A DNA stretch of 64,000 bases from Pseudomonas salomonii (GTDB lineage Bacteria; Pseudomonadota; Gammaproteobacteria; Pseudomonadales; Pseudomonadaceae), in NCBI RefSeq assembly GCF_900107155.1, contig NZ_FNOX01000005.1:186001-250000 (forward strand), in the 5' to 3' direction. The notes below the pieces were generated by a model. It saw only the letters and a program-made list of their open reading frames with translations, was not told the DNA's origin and ran no database searches. Shown here in pieces: positions 37,696 to 46,770 of this stretch; position 1 is the stretch's first letter; every line of letters starts with the position of its first letter. Made by a program: the position numbers and the translations under genes.

Positions 37696-39078
37696 TTAGA
37701 TCACCCGCGAGAATCGTTGCCTGTTCTGGTGCTCCAGGTAGGCATCGAACACCATGCACACCGAGCGCACCAGCAAGCGCCCGGCCGGTAACACGCGAAT
37801 GCCGTGGGCATCCAGTTCGATCAGGCCATCGGCGGCCATTGTCTCCAACTGTGGCCATAGTTCGTCGAAATAGCCGCGAAAATCGATGTTGAAAGCCTGT
37901 TCGATCCGCTCGAATGCCAGGCTGAAATTGCAGATCAACTGCTGAATCACTTCCCGGCGCAAACGATCATCCGTGGTGCAGACCAGGCCACGGCTGGTGG
38001 CCAGTTGCGCCCCGGCCAGGGCGTTCTGGTAGTGATTGAGGTCACTGCTGTTCTGGCAATACAGGTCGCCGATCTGGCTGATCGCTGAAACCCCCAGCCC
38101 AATCAAATCGCAATGCCCGTGGGTGGTGTAGCCCTGGAAGTTACGCTGCAGCGTGCCTTCTTCCTGGGCCACGGCCAGTTCGTCATCCGGCAGGGCAAAG
38201 TGGTCCATGCCGATGTAGCGGTAGCCGGCACGGGTCAACTGTTCGATGGTGGTTTGCAGCATCAGCAGTTTTTCGGATGGGGAGGGCAGGTCGTCGGTGT
38301 TGATGCGCCGCTGCGGCATAAAGCGCTCGGGCAGATGCGCGTAGTTGAATACCGACAGGCGATCCGGTTGCAGGTTAATCACTTCTTCGACGGTGCGCGC
38401 AAAATTCAGCGGCGTTTGCTTGGGCAGGCCGTAGATCAGGTCGATATTGATCGAGCGAAATTGCAAGGTGCGCGCCGCATCGATGACTGCACGGGTTTCT
38501 TCCAGGCTTTGCAGGCGGTTGACCGCACGCTGCACCTCGGGGTCCAGATCCTGCAGGCCGATGCTTACGCGGTTAAAGCCCAGTTCGCGCAGCAACCCCA
38601 TGGTCGCCCAGTCGGCTTCACGTGGGTCGATCTCGATGCCATAGTCACCGGAATCATCATCGAGCAAGTTGAAGTGCTGGCGCAGGCGCGTCATCACCTG
38701 GCGCAGTTCGTCGTGGCTGAGAAAGGTCGGGGTGCCGCCGCCGAAGTGCAGTTGCTCCACGGGCTGTTTCGGGTCGAGGTGGCAGGCCACCAGCTGGATT
38801 TCCTGTTCCAGGCGTTGCAGGTAGGCCTGGGCACGGCCACGGTCCTTGGTGATGACCTTGTTGCAGGCGCAGTAGTAGCAGATGTTTGCGCAAAACGGCA
38901 CATGCACATACAGCGACAAGGGCCGCACGGCCTTGCGGCTGTCACGCAGGGCGTGGAGCAGGTCGAAGGTGCCGACCTGGCTGTCGAATTGTACGGCGGT
39001 GGGGTAGGAGGTGTAGCGCGGCCCCGCCAAGTCGTAGCGGTGAATCAGATCTGTGTCCCAACGAATGGCGTCGAGCAT
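37696..39078 (-). CDS. hemN: Oxygen-independent coproporphyrinogen III oxidase HemN
   Basis: A 460-residue radical SAM enzyme that makes protoporphyrinogen IX without oxygen, so haem can be built for cbb3 oxidases at low oxygen. The [4Fe-4S] motif is CxxxCxxC within CANICYYCACN, with LHFGGGTPTFLS and SIGLQDLDPEVQRAVNR further on, and the N-terminal LIHRYDLAGPRYTSYPTA that marks true HemN rather than HemW. A perfect Anr box is centred about 67 bases before its ATG. It is convergent with the hypothetical gene. Confidence 0.96.
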   Translation of the reverse strand: MLDAIRWDTDLIHRYDLAGPRYTSYPTAVQFDSQVGTFDLLHALRDSRKAVRPLSLYVHVPFCANICYYCACNKVITKDRGRAQAYLQRLEQEIQLVACHLDPKQPVEQLHFGGGTPTFLSHDELRQVMTRLRQHFNLLDDDSGDYGIEIDPREADWATMGLLRELGFNRVSIGLQDLDPEVQRAVNRLQSLEETRAVIDAARTLQFRSINIDLIYGLPKQTPLNFARTVEEVINLQPDRLSVFNYAHLPERFMPQRRINTDDLPSPSEKLLMLQTTIEQLTRAGYRYIGMDHFALPDDELAVAQEEGTLQRNFQGYTTHGHCDLIGLGVSAISQIGDLYCQNSSDLNHYQNALAGAQLATSRGLVCTTDDRLRREVIQQLICNFSLAFERIEQAFNIDFRGYFDELWPQLETMAADGLIELDAHGIRVLPAGRLLVRSVCMVFDAYLEHQNRQRFSRVI

Positions 39079-39138
39079 GCGGGCGGTCCCCCGGATTGGC
39101 TAGTGGGCCGAGTCTAGGGGCGCGCCGCAGGTGCCATC

Positions 39139-39152
39139 TTGATTTGCATCAA
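39139..39152. promoter_or_regulatory. Anr box upstream of hemN
   Basis: TTGATTTGCATCAA matches the FNR/Anr consensus TTGAT-N4-ATCAA in all ten fixed positions. It lies in the 103-base gap upstream of hemN. Confidence 0.85.
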
Positions 39153-39181
39153 CGGGGAGCGGCGCTATGCCACATGGCGAT

Positions 39182-39865
39182 TTAATGGCCCATTAGCCAG
39201 TGTTGATGCGGGCCTGGCAGCGTCCATACCCCAAACACAATCACCAGCACGCCACCGGCCACACGCACGCTGCGTTTGCGCAGCAGCGCCGTGACGCGTT
39301 CTGCCGCCAAGCCAGTGGCCAGCAGTACGGGCCAAGTTCCAAGCCCGAAGGCCAGCATCAGCAAAGCACTGTCCAGCGCATTACCCTGGCTCGCCGCCCA
39401 CAGCAGCGTGCTATAGACCAAACCGCAAGGCAACCAGCCCCACAGCGCGCCCAGCAGCAGTGCGCGTGGCAGGCTGGACACCGGCAGCAAACGGTTGGCG
39501 AGCGGCTGTATAGAGCGCCACAGGCCACGCCCCAGGCTTTCGATACGGGTGAGTCCGCTCCACCAGCCCGCCAGGTACAAGCCCATGCTGATCAGCAACA
39601 ACCCGGCGAGCACGCGCATGAACATTGCCGCCGGGCTGTTGGCCACTGCCCAGCCGGCCAGGCCGATCAGTAACCCGGCGGCGGCGTAGCTGAGGATGCG
39701 CCCCAGGTTGTAGGCGAGCAGCAGGCGAAAACGGCGGCTGCGTTGTTCTTTGGGGATTGCCAGGGTCAGCGCGCCCATCAGCCCGCCGCACATGCCCAGG
39801 CAATGGCCGCCGCCCAGGAGCCCGAGGATCAAGGCCGAAACCAGCAGTGGCGCCAGCTCAAGCAT
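39182..39865 (-). CDS. Sulfite exporter TauE/SafE (DsbD-like) family membrane protein
   Basis: A 227-residue inner-membrane protein with six or seven helices and the conserved LLGGGHCLGMCGG motif near the N terminus. The two cysteines suggest thiol or copper chemistry. The gene is attached to the cbb3 assembly cluster, overlapping ccoS by 8 bases, as in other pseudomonads, so a part in oxidase or copper assembly is likely but unproven; the sulfite-exporter name is only a family label. Confidence 0.85.
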   Translation of the reverse strand: MLELAPLLVSALILGLLGGGHCLGMCGGLMGALTLAIPKEQRSRRFRLLLAYNLGRILSYAAAGLLIGLAGWAVANSPAAMFMRVLAGLLLISMGLYLAGWWSGLTRIESLGRGLWRSIQPLANRLLPVSSLPRALLLGALWGWLPCGLVYSTLLWAASQGNALDSALLMLAFGLGTWPVLLATGLAAERVTALLRKRSVRVAGGVLVIVFGVWTLPGPHQHWLMGH

Positions 39866-40070
39866 GGGGCGGGTCTTTGGGCGGTTGTTCGGCCCGGTTG
39901 GCTTCGTCGACGCCCGCCAGGTGGTTCGGGTCCTGGTCGTCGAACAGCACGCTGTGGGCCGGGCCGTCGAGGTCGTCGTACTGACCGCTGTCCACCGCCC
40001 AGAAGAAAATGTAAATGGCCACGCCGACTAACAGCAGCGCCGCCGGAATCATCACGTAAAGAGCTGGCAT
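39858..40070 (-). CDS. ccoS: cbb3-type cytochrome oxidase assembly protein CcoS
   Basis: A 70-residue protein with one N-terminal TM helix (ALYVMIPAALLLVGVAIYIF) followed by FWAVDSGQYDDLDGPAHSVLFDDQ, the CcoS hallmark. It is needed for cofactor (haem/copper) insertion into CcoN. It overlaps the TauE-like gene and follows ccoI by 22 bases. Confidence 0.94.
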   Translation of the reverse strand: MPALYVMIPAALLLVGVAIYIFFWAVDSGQYDDLDGPAHSVLFDDQDPNHLAGVDEANRAEQPPKDPPHA

Positions 40071-40092
40071 CGGTACTCCAGGCCCACGCGGC

Positions 40093-42543
40093 TCAAGCCG
40101 GCAGCGGGCGGGTTACTAGGGTGGCGCTGTTTACTTGCGGGCTCGGCAGGCGAGTCAGGCGCAAGGCGTTGAGCACCACGGTCAACGAGCTGAGCGACAT
40201 GCCGATCGCGGCCCAGATCGGCGTGATCCAGCCGAGGGCGGCAAACGGCAGCATAAGGCCATTGTACAACCCGGCCCACAGCAGGTTTTCGATGATTACC
40301 CGCCGTGTACGTCGCGCCAGGGTAAACGCCTGCACCAGCGCGTCGAGGCGGTTGGACAGCAGCACGGCATCGGCGCTGGTTTTTGCCAGGTCGGTGGCCG
40401 AGCCCATCGCCACGCTGATATCGGCGGCGGCGAGCACGGGCACATCGTTGACGCCGTCGCCGAGCATCAACACTTTGCGGCCTTGCTGGTGCAGCTGTTG
40501 CAGCACCTGCAGTTTGTCGTCGGGGCGCAAGCCGCCTTTGGCCTCGTCGATCCCCAGCTCCAGCGCCACACTGGCGACCATCGGCGAGCTGTCGCCCGAC
40601 AGGAGCAGCGTGCGCCAGCCTCGCGCTTTGCACGCGGCCAGCAGGGCGGGCGCATCGCTGCGCAGGCGATCATCGAGCACGAACCAGGCGAGGGCGCCTT
40701 CATGATCGCCCAGCAGCAACCATTGGCCTGCTTCGTCCGGCGAGGCGGGAATCGCGCAGCCGCTCAATTGGCATACAAAACCCGGTTGGCCGATGCGCAA
40801 TTGACGCTCGCCCACGCGACCTTCCAGGCCTAAGCCGGGAAAGCTCAGGACTTCCTCGGCAGCCAGCGGCGCACGCCCGAAGGCGCGGGCAATCGGGTGC
40901 TCGGAGCGGTTTTCCAGCGCGGCGGCAAGGCCCAGGCAGTCATCGCTGTTCAACGAGCTTAGAGGACGGATGGCACGCAGGGCCAGGCGGCCTTCGGTGA
41001 GGGTACCGGTTTTGTCGAAAATCACTGTGTCGATCTGGTTCAGGCCTTCCAGCACATGGCCGCGGGTCAGCAGCAACCCGAGTGTGTGCAGTGTGCCGGT
41101 GGCGGCGGTGAGCGCGGTCGGTGTGGCCAGGGACAACGCGCAGGGGCAGGTCGCCACGAGCATCGCCAGCACAATCCAGAACGCCCGTGATGCGTCCAGC
41201 TCCCACCACAGCAGGCCGATCAGCGCGGCCGCGATCAGCGAGCCCAACAGGAACCACTGCGCAGCGCGGTCGGCGATTTGCGCCAGGCGCGGTTTCTCGG
41301 CCTGGGCGCGTTCCAGCAGGCGCACGATGGCGGACAGGCGGGTGTCATGGCCCAAGGCGCGCACCTCGACGGTCAGCGCCCCTTCGACGTTGAGTGTGCC
41401 GGCGGTGACCGTATCGCCGACGTTGCGCGGCTGCGGCAGGTACTCGCCGGTGAGCAGGGACTCGTCAATGCTCGACTGGCCGTCGAGAATCACTCCATCG
41501 GCCGCCAGCACGGCACCTGGGTGCACCAGCACGCGGTCGCCCACGGCCAGTTCGCTGAGCAGGATGCGCTCGCTCTGACCGTCATCTTTAAGCCGTAGGC
41601 ACGAAGCAGGCAGCAGGTTGACCAGCTGCGCGGTGGCGGCGGCGGTGCGTTCCCGCGCCCGGCGTTCCAGATAGCGCCCGGCGAGCAGGAACAGCGCGAA
41701 CATGCCCACCGCGTCGAAGTACAACTCGCCAGTGCCGGTAATGGCGGTCCAGATGCCCGCCAGGTACGCCCCGCCAATCGCCAGGGACACCGACACATCC
41801 ATGGTCAGGTGGCGCGTGCGCAGGTCGCGCAGTGCACCTTTAAAGAACGGCGCACAGCTGTAGAACACGATGGGTGTGGTCAGAAACATCGCTACCCAGC
41901 GCAGGATCACGTGCAGCTCCGGGCTCAGGTCGATATTGAATTCCGGCCAGGTGGCCATGGTCGCCATCATCGCCTGGAACCACAGCAGCCCCGCCACGCC
42001 CAGTTGGCGCAAGGCTCGGCGGTTTTCGCTGGCCAATTGCTCGGCGGCGCGATCGGCCTGGTAAGGGTGGGCGGCATAGCCGATATGGCGCAGTTCGCTG
42101 AGCACCTGGCTCAGCGGCAATTGGCCGTCGGCCCAGCGCACGTGCAGGCGGTGGTTGGACAGGTTCAGTCGCGCCTCGGCCACCGCGGGCAGGCTGCGCA
42201 GGTGTTTCTCGATCAGCCAGCCGCAGGCGGCGCAGCTGATGCCTTCCATCAACAGGGTGGCTTCGGCCAGATCGCCCTCGTGACGCACAAAGGGTTTTTG
42301 CACGTCGGCGCGGTCGTACAGCGCCAGTTCGTCGACCAGTTGCACCGGCAGCGCCTCGGGGTTGGCCGAGGCTTCGCTGCGGTGTTGGTAATAGCTTTGC
42401 AACCCGCCGGCCACAATCGCTTCGGCCACCGCCTGGCAGCCTGGGCAGCACAGTTCGCGGCGCGCGCCGAGGATGTCGGCAGTAAACCGGCTGCCGGGCG
42501 GGACGGGCAGGGCGCAGTGGTAGCAGGGGGTTGGGCTGGTCAT
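40093..42543 (-). CDS. ccoI: Copper-translocating P-type ATPase CcoI (FixI)
   Basis: An 816-residue P1B ATPase that exports copper to the periplasm for the CuB site of cbb3 oxidases. The N-terminal zinc-finger-like region has CYHCALPVP and CCPGCQAV, then a heavy-metal-associated domain with CAACGW. Eight TM helices carry the CPC motif (TCPCALSLATPT). Cytoplasmic motifs are TGE, DKTGTLTEG, SEHPIARAF and GDGVNDVP. Its place between ccoH and ccoS marks it as the slow, assembly-type pump rather than CopA. Confidence 0.95.
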   Translation of the reverse strand: MTSPTPCYHCALPVPPGSRFTADILGARRELCCPGCQAVAEAIVAGGLQSYYQHRSEASANPEALPVQLVDELALYDRADVQKPFVRHEGDLAEATLLMEGISCAACGWLIEKHLRSLPAVAEARLNLSNHRLHVRWADGQLPLSQVLSELRHIGYAAHPYQADRAAEQLASENRRALRQLGVAGLLWFQAMMATMATWPEFNIDLSPELHVILRWVAMFLTTPIVFYSCAPFFKGALRDLRTRHLTMDVSVSLAIGGAYLAGIWTAITGTGELYFDAVGMFALFLLAGRYLERRARERTAAATAQLVNLLPASCLRLKDDGQSERILLSELAVGDRVLVHPGAVLAADGVILDGQSSIDESLLTGEYLPQPRNVGDTVTAGTLNVEGALTVEVRALGHDTRLSAIVRLLERAQAEKPRLAQIADRAAQWFLLGSLIAAALIGLLWWELDASRAFWIVLAMLVATCPCALSLATPTALTAATGTLHTLGLLLTRGHVLEGLNQIDTVIFDKTGTLTEGRLALRAIRPLSSLNSDDCLGLAAALENRSEHPIARAFGRAPLAAEEVLSFPGLGLEGRVGERQLRIGQPGFVCQLSGCAIPASPDEAGQWLLLGDHEGALAWFVLDDRLRSDAPALLAACKARGWRTLLLSGDSSPMVASVALELGIDEAKGGLRPDDKLQVLQQLHQQGRKVLMLGDGVNDVPVLAAADISVAMGSATDLAKTSADAVLLSNRLDALVQAFTLARRTRRVIIENLLWAGLYNGLMLPFAALGWITPIWAAIGMSLSSLTVVLNALRLTRLPSPQVNSATLVTRPLPA

Positions 42544-42557
42544 GGTTCAATTCCACA

Positions 42558-42588
42558 GATCGTTCCCACGCTCTGCGTGGGAACGATC
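42558..42588. repeat. Type A repeat, single hairpin, between ccoH and ccoI
   Basis: GATCGTTCCCACGC (42558-42571), a TCT loop and GCGTGGGAACGATC (42575-42588): a perfect 14-bp hairpin formed by joining the two ends of the type A element without its inner part. It lies inside the ccoGHIS gene series. Confidence 0.9.
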
Positions 42589-42591
42589 AAG

Positions 42592-43131
42592 CTACTTTTT
42601 CAGGTCTTCGGCACCCTGCAACGGCTCATCGCCCAACAGCAAGTCCTTGTCGTGGCTGACCTCTTCTTCTTCGAACAGGCGCCAGGTCTTGTCGCCTTCC
42701 ACGCCGAGCAGTTCCACAAAGCGCCGACCCTCTACCTTGTCGGTGACCTGGCCGATGTAGCGGCCGGGCTCGCTGTCGCTGCGGGTCAGGTTGATCTTGC
42801 GATCCTTTTCCGGCTGGGTCGGGGAAATCAGGTTCAGCTCTAGGGTATTGGGGTTGCTGTAGCCGGTCAGTTGCAGCTCGACTTCACCGGTGAGTTCGTC
42901 CAGGTGCAGCTTGCCGCGCAATTGCAGGGTCTGGGCCAGTCGCTCACGGTCCAGGGAGCGGTTGATGCCTTTGCCGGCCTCGTAGTAATTGTCGTTGACC
43001 AGGTTGTCCGGGTTCTTCACCGCAATGGTCACCATGGACAAGGTCAAGGTCACCGAGCAGGCCAGGATTCCGATGATGATCCAGGGCCAGAGGTGCTTGT
43101 ACCAAGGGCTTGCGGCAGTAGCTGCGGGCAT
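42592..43131 (-). CDS. ccoH: cbb3 oxidase assembly protein CcoH (FixH family)
   Basis: A 179-residue membrane-anchored protein. One TM helix near the N terminus (WPWIIIGILACSVTLTLSMV) is followed by the typical NPDNLVNDNYYEAGKGIN segment and a periplasmic immunoglobulin-like domain. It stays associated with the assembled cbb3 oxidase in other species. It follows ccoG by 18 bases. Confidence 0.93.
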   Translation of the reverse strand: MPAATAASPWYKHLWPWIIIGILACSVTLTLSMVTIAVKNPDNLVNDNYYEAGKGINRSLDRERLAQTLQLRGKLHLDELTGEVELQLTGYSNPNTLELNLISPTQPEKDRKINLTRSDSEPGRYIGQVTDKVEGRRFVELLGVEGDKTWRLFEEEEVSHDKDLLLGDEPLQGAEDLKK

Positions 43132-43149
43132 TGTTGTGCTCTCTTTTAA

Positions 43150-44565
43150 TTAGCGGACTTGTGGGCCGATGAATCGGCTCTTGGCTTCAATGTGGACGCT
43201 GTCGTCATCGGCATCCTTGAGGATGAATTTCACCTCGTTGGTGCTCGACGGCAGTTGCTCAGGGGCGCTGGACAGCTCTACCGGCATGCTGAAAATTTCC
43301 CCGGCGGCGACCTTGATCTCGCGGCGGCCTTGCAGCTTGAGGTCAGGCAGGCCCGAGGCGTCGAGCACGTAGGTGTGATCGCGCTGGTCCTTGTTCATGA
43401 TCTTCAGGCTGTAGACGTTTTCGATGCGGCCTTCGGCGTTTTCGCGGTACAGCACGCGGTCCTTGCTGACGTCGAAGCCCACCAGCGAGCGCATGAAAAA
43501 TGCACCGGCCAACAGGCCGATCATCGCCAGCAACACCAAGGCATAACCGATCAGGCGCGGGCGCAGCTTATGGGTTTTCTGCCCGGACAGGTTGTGCTCG
43601 GTGGTGTAGCTGATCAGGCCGCGTGGGTAGTCCATTTTGTCCATGATGTTGTCGCAGGCATCGATACAGGCGGCGCAACCGATGCACTCGATTTGCAGGC
43701 CGTCGCGAATGTCGATGCCGGTGGGGCACACCTGCACGCACATCGTGCAGTCGATGCAATCGCCCAGGCCCTGGGCTTTGTAGTCGACCCCTTTTTTACG
43801 TGGGCCACGTACTTCGCCACGGCGCGGGTCGTAGGACACGATCAGGGTGTCTTTGTCGAACATCACACTCTGGAAGCGCGCGTACGGGCACATGTAGATG
43901 CACACCTGTTCGCGCAACCAGCCGGCGTTTCCGTAGGTGGCCAGGGTGAAGAAACCGACCCAGAAATACGACCAGCCATCGGCCTGGCCGGTGAAGAAGT
44001 CGAACACCAGTTCGCGAATGGGCGAGAAGTAGCCGACGAAGGTCATGCCGGTGGCGAAGCCGATCAACAGCCACAGCGTGTGCTTGCTGAACTTGCGCAG
44101 GAATTTGCTGGCGCCCATCGGCGCTTTGTCGAGCTTGATGCGCTGGTTGCGGTCGCCTTCGGTGACCTTTTCGCACCACATGAAGATCCACGTCCACACA
44201 CTTTGCGGGCAGGTATAACCGCACCACACGCGCCCGGCGTACACGGTGATAAAGAACAGGCCGAACGCGGCAACGATCAGGATGCCTGACAGCAGGATGA
44301 AATCCTGAGGCCAGAAGGTCGCGCCGAAAATGAAGAATTTGCGTTCCGGCAGGTTCCACCACACGGCCTGGTGGCCACCCCAGTTCAGCCACACGGTGCC
44401 GAAGTAGAGCAGGAACAAACCGGCGCCACCGAGCATACGCAAGTTGCGGAACAGGCCGGTGAAGGCGCGGGTGTAGATTTTCTCGCGCGAGGCGTAGAGG
44501 TCGACAGTGCTGCTGGCGTTTTTGGCAGGCGGGGTAACGTCATGTACCGGTATCTGGTTGCTCAT
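43150..44565 (-). CDS. ccoG: cbb3 oxidase accessory ferredoxin-like protein CcoG (FixG/RdxA)
   Basis: A 471-residue inner-membrane protein. ATG at 44565 is chosen (ATG 44568 is adjacent). TM helices in the N-terminal half carry CGYTCPQSVW; two [4Fe-4S] ferredoxin motifs follow (CIDCTMCVQVCP and CIGCAACIDACD), and a C-terminal Ig-like periplasmic domain ends the protein. CcoG is reported to act as a cupric reductase supplying Cu(I) to the oxidase. It leads ccoG-ccoH-ccoI-ccoS; an Anr-type box is centred about 160 bases before the ATG. Confidence 0.94.
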   Translation of the reverse strand: MSNQIPVHDVTPPAKNASSTVDLYASREKIYTRAFTGLFRNLRMLGGAGLFLLYFGTVWLNWGGHQAVWWNLPERKFFIFGATFWPQDFILLSGILIVAAFGLFFITVYAGRVWCGYTCPQSVWTWIFMWCEKVTEGDRNQRIKLDKAPMGASKFLRKFSKHTLWLLIGFATGMTFVGYFSPIRELVFDFFTGQADGWSYFWVGFFTLATYGNAGWLREQVCIYMCPYARFQSVMFDKDTLIVSYDPRRGEVRGPRKKGVDYKAQGLGDCIDCTMCVQVCPTGIDIRDGLQIECIGCAACIDACDNIMDKMDYPRGLISYTTEHNLSGQKTHKLRPRLIGYALVLLAMIGLLAGAFFMRSLVGFDVSKDRVLYRENAEGRIENVYSLKIMNKDQRDHTYVLDASGLPDLKLQGRREIKVAAGEIFSMPVELSSAPEQLPSSTNEVKFILKDADDDSVHIEAKSRFIGPQVR

Positions 44566-44718
44566 CATTGCATCCCACGGCGGTGGAGATTTGCCTCGGC
44601 CAGTACGTGCCAACCGGGGTCAAAAATAGGCTGTTGCAGTGGCGTAATGATACGCCTGCGATGCTGCTCAACGGGTGCGACCTTTGGTCGCGTTGGGGGA
44701 AATCAATTGATGGTATAT

Positions 44719-44732
44719 GTGATCTGGATCAA
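44719..44732. promoter_or_regulatory. Anr-like box upstream of ccoG
   Basis: GTGATCTGGATCAA matches nine of ten positions of TTGAT-N4-ATCAA. It lies in the 207-base gap between ccoG and the PIN toxin gene. Confidence 0.65.
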
Positions 44733-44772
44733 TTGACTTGGCAAGTATGGACGTTTTTTGCCGGTAGGCAGG

Positions 44773-45183
44773 TCATTCGTCCCATGGGTTAAGCAATGGA
44801 ACCCCGCTGGACATGAAGTCACTGACGTTGCGCGTCACCACGGTGAGCCCGTGCACCAGAGCCGTTGCGGCAATCAACGCGTCACTCTCGTTGGCCTGGT
44901 CCGGCACATGCAGATGGGCGCAACGCAGCGCAACGGCGGCATCAACCGGCAATATTCTGGCATCGAACGCCGGCATCACATGGCGTTTGAGCCATGTCCG
45001 TAACACTTTCCCCTGAACCGGGTCTCGGCGTTCCATGCGCAGTACACCGGTTTCCAATTCCTTCAGCGTAATGGCCGAGATGAACATGCGCGCAGCAATA
45101 ACACTTTTTGCCCAAGCCACTACTCTGGCGTCGGCGTGGGGTTTACGCAGTTCGGAGATAACATTGGTGTCGAGTAGATACAT
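44773..45183 (-). CDS. Type II toxin, PIN-domain ribonuclease (VapC-like)
   Basis: A 136-residue protein with a PIN fold: the acidic residues in YLLDTNVISE near the start, ITLKELETG in the middle, ESDALIAATA and the closing VVTRNVSDF. The ATG at 45183 shares its A with the TGA of the preceding antitoxin (TGATG), so the pair is translationally coupled. The predicted role is a Mg2+-dependent RNase held inactive by the antitoxin. The RNA target cannot be read from sequence. Confidence 0.9.
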   Translation of the reverse strand: MYLLDTNVISELRKPHADARVVAWAKSVIAARMFISAITLKELETGVLRMERRDPVQGKVLRTWLKRHVMPAFDARILPVDAAVALRCAHLHVPDQANESDALIAATALVHGLTVVTRNVSDFMSSGVPLLNPWDE

Positions 45184-45437
45184 CAAGAGAGGTCCACGGG
45201 TCGGTGAGTGATCACGGCACGTTCGGTTTCGAAGTCGATTTCGGCCGCTTCCGGCATCACCAACAGGTCAACGATGTCGACATTCAGACCTGTCAGTTTC
45301 TGGTAGTCCTCAATGCTTAGCAGTACATGGGCAGGCTTGCCGCGATCGGTGATAAAAACCGGGCCTTTACTGGCGGCTTTTTTGGCACCACTTGTGTCTT
45401 GATTGAATTCACGGCTGGAAATGGTAGTGATGGTCAT
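45183..45437 (-). CDS. Type II antitoxin, Phd/YefM family
   Basis: An 84-residue protein with the Phd/YefM N-terminal DNA-binding and dimerisation fold (ISSREFNQDTSGAKKAASKG, then VFITDRGKPAHVLLSIEDYQ) and an acidic C terminus (PEAAEIDFETE) that should bind the toxin. It is encoded first in the operon, as usual. A perfect 16-bp palindrome 26 bases before its ATG is the likely autoregulatory operator. Confidence 0.9.
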   Translation of the reverse strand: MTITTISSREFNQDTSGAKKAASKGPVFITDRGKPAHVLLSIEDYQKLTGLNVDIVDLLVMPEAAEIDFETERAVITHRPVDLS

Positions 45438-45463
45438 GGGGCATTCCCTTCGGCAAATTTAAT

Positions 45464-45479
45464 GTAGTAACGTTACTAC
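45464..45479. promoter_or_regulatory. Palindromic operator candidate of the toxin-antitoxin operon
   Basis: GTAGTAACGTTACTAC is a perfect 16-bp palindrome 26 bases upstream of the antitoxin start. Phd/YefM antitoxins bind such sites with their toxins to repress their own operon. Confidence 0.7.
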
Positions 45480-45563
45480 TTTGCATTGGCGCGCAGCAAG
45501 TGCGAGGTGCCGAATGGTCATGCGCTGCAATCGCCTCAGCCCGGCGGGAAACCAGCCCGGCAG

Positions 45564-45592
45564 AAAAAAAGCCCCGCACTGCGGGGCTTTTT
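45564..45592. terminator. Bidirectional terminator downstream of ccoP (first operon)
   Basis: Stem GCCCCGC (45571-45577) with GCGGGGC (45581-45587), an ACT loop, an A run before (45564-45570) and T residues after. On the minus strand it ends the first ccoNOQP transcript 13 bases after ccoP. Confidence 0.9.
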
Positions 45593-45605
45593 CGTTGCCG
45601 GGAGC

Positions 45606-46583
45606 TTACTGCTCCTCAGCCTGCTTATCCCCATGGGACAGGCTGTAAACATAGGCCGCCAGCAAATGCACCTTGTCATTGCCTTGCAGCAATTCCTGCG
45701 CTGGCATCTGGCCTTGACGGCCATAACGAATGGTCTGCTGCAATTGCGCGAAGCTCGAACCGTAGATGAATGCACCCGGGTGGGTCAGGTCCGGCGCGCC
45801 CATTGCTGGCGTGCCTTTACCGGCCGGGCCGTGGCAGGCCACGCAGTTGGCGGCGAAGAGTTTCGCGCCGTTGGCCACGTCGGCCTTGGCGCCTTCCGGC
45901 AGTTTGCGGCCATCGAGGTTGGTCACCACAAAGCCCGCCACGTCGGCCACGCCTTGCTCGCCAATGACCTCGGCCCAGGCCGGCATCACCGCGTGGCGGC
46001 CTTTCATGATGGTTTCCTTGATGGTGGCCGGCTCGCCGCCCCAGCGCCAATCGGCGTCGGTCAGGTTGGGAAAGCCGTAGGCGCCCTTGGCGTCGGAGCC
46101 GTGGCACACCGAGCAGTTGGAGGCGAACAAACGGCCGCCCATCTTCAAGGCTTGCGGGTCTTTGGCGACTTCTTCAATCGGCATCGCGGCGAATTTGGCG
46201 AAGATCGGACCGAACTTGGCGTCCGACTTGGCCATCTCCTTTTCCCATTCGTGCACGCCGGTCCAGCCGGTCTGGCCGTTGGCGAAGGGGGTTTGCTTGT
46301 CATTGTCGAGGTAGTTGTAGCCCGGCAGCAGGCCTTTCCAGTTGCCCAGGCCGGGGTACAGCGCCAGGTAGCCAAGGGCAAAGATGATGGTGCCGACAAA
46401 CAGCATGAACCACCATTTTGGCAGCGGGTTGTCGTACTCCTCGATGCCGTCGAACGAGTGGCCGACGGTCTCGTCCGTCTGCTCGGTGCGCTGGCCCTTG
46501 CGGGTCGACAGCAGCAGCCAGGTCAGGGCGAAAATGGTACCCAGACTGAGGACTGTGACGTACAGACTCCAGAACGTAGTCAT
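45606..46583 (-). CDS. ccoP: cbb3 cytochrome c oxidase subunit III CcoP, first operon
   Basis: A 325-residue di-haem c-type cytochrome anchored by two N-terminal TM helices ([20 protein letters not shown] and [20 protein letters not shown]). Haem-binding motifs are CSVCH and CVACH. It passes electrons from cytochrome c to CcoO and CcoN. Its ATG overlaps the ccoQ stop by 4 bases. It is paralogous to the gene at 49187. Confidence 0.96.
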   Translation of the reverse strand: MTTFWSLYVTVLSLGTIFALTWLLLSTRKGQRTEQTDETVGHSFDGIEEYDNPLPKWWFMLFVGTIIFALGYLALYPGLGNWKGLLPGYNYLDNDKQTPFANGQTGWTGVHEWEKEMAKSDAKFGPIFAKFAAMPIEEVAKDPQALKMGGRLFASNCSVCHGSDAKGAYGFPNLTDADWRWGGEPATIKETIMKGRHAVMPAWAEVIGEQGVADVAGFVVTNLDGRKLPEGAKADVANGAKLFAANCVACHGPAGKGTPAMGAPDLTHPGAFIYGSSFAQLQQTIRYGRQGQMPAQELLQGNDKVHLLAAYVYSLSHGDKQAEEQ

Positions 46584-46765
46584 TCTTTGTTACTCCTAGA
46601 AGCTTGCTCGACGTGCTTGATGGCCTCGGGATCATCTGCAAAGGGCAGCATGGTCGCGTCGTCAAACTCCGACTTGCGGCGCGGGCTGAACACCCACAGC
46701 GCCAGGCCGACAAAGGCCACCATCACCACAACGGTGCCCAGGCCACGAATCATCCCGATATCCAT
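46580..46765 (-). CDS. ccoQ: cbb3 oxidase subunit CcoQ, first operon
   Basis: A 61-residue single-span membrane protein ([20 protein letters not shown] ... [14 protein letters not shown]) that stabilises the complex. ATG at 46765 is preferred to an upstream in-frame start. It overlaps ccoP by 4 bases and begins 5 bases after ccoO. Confidence 0.93.
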   Translation of the reverse strand: MDIGMIRGLGTVVVMVAFVGLALWVFSPRRKSEFDDATMLPFADDPEAIKHVEQASRSNKE

Positions 46766-46770
46766 GAAGA

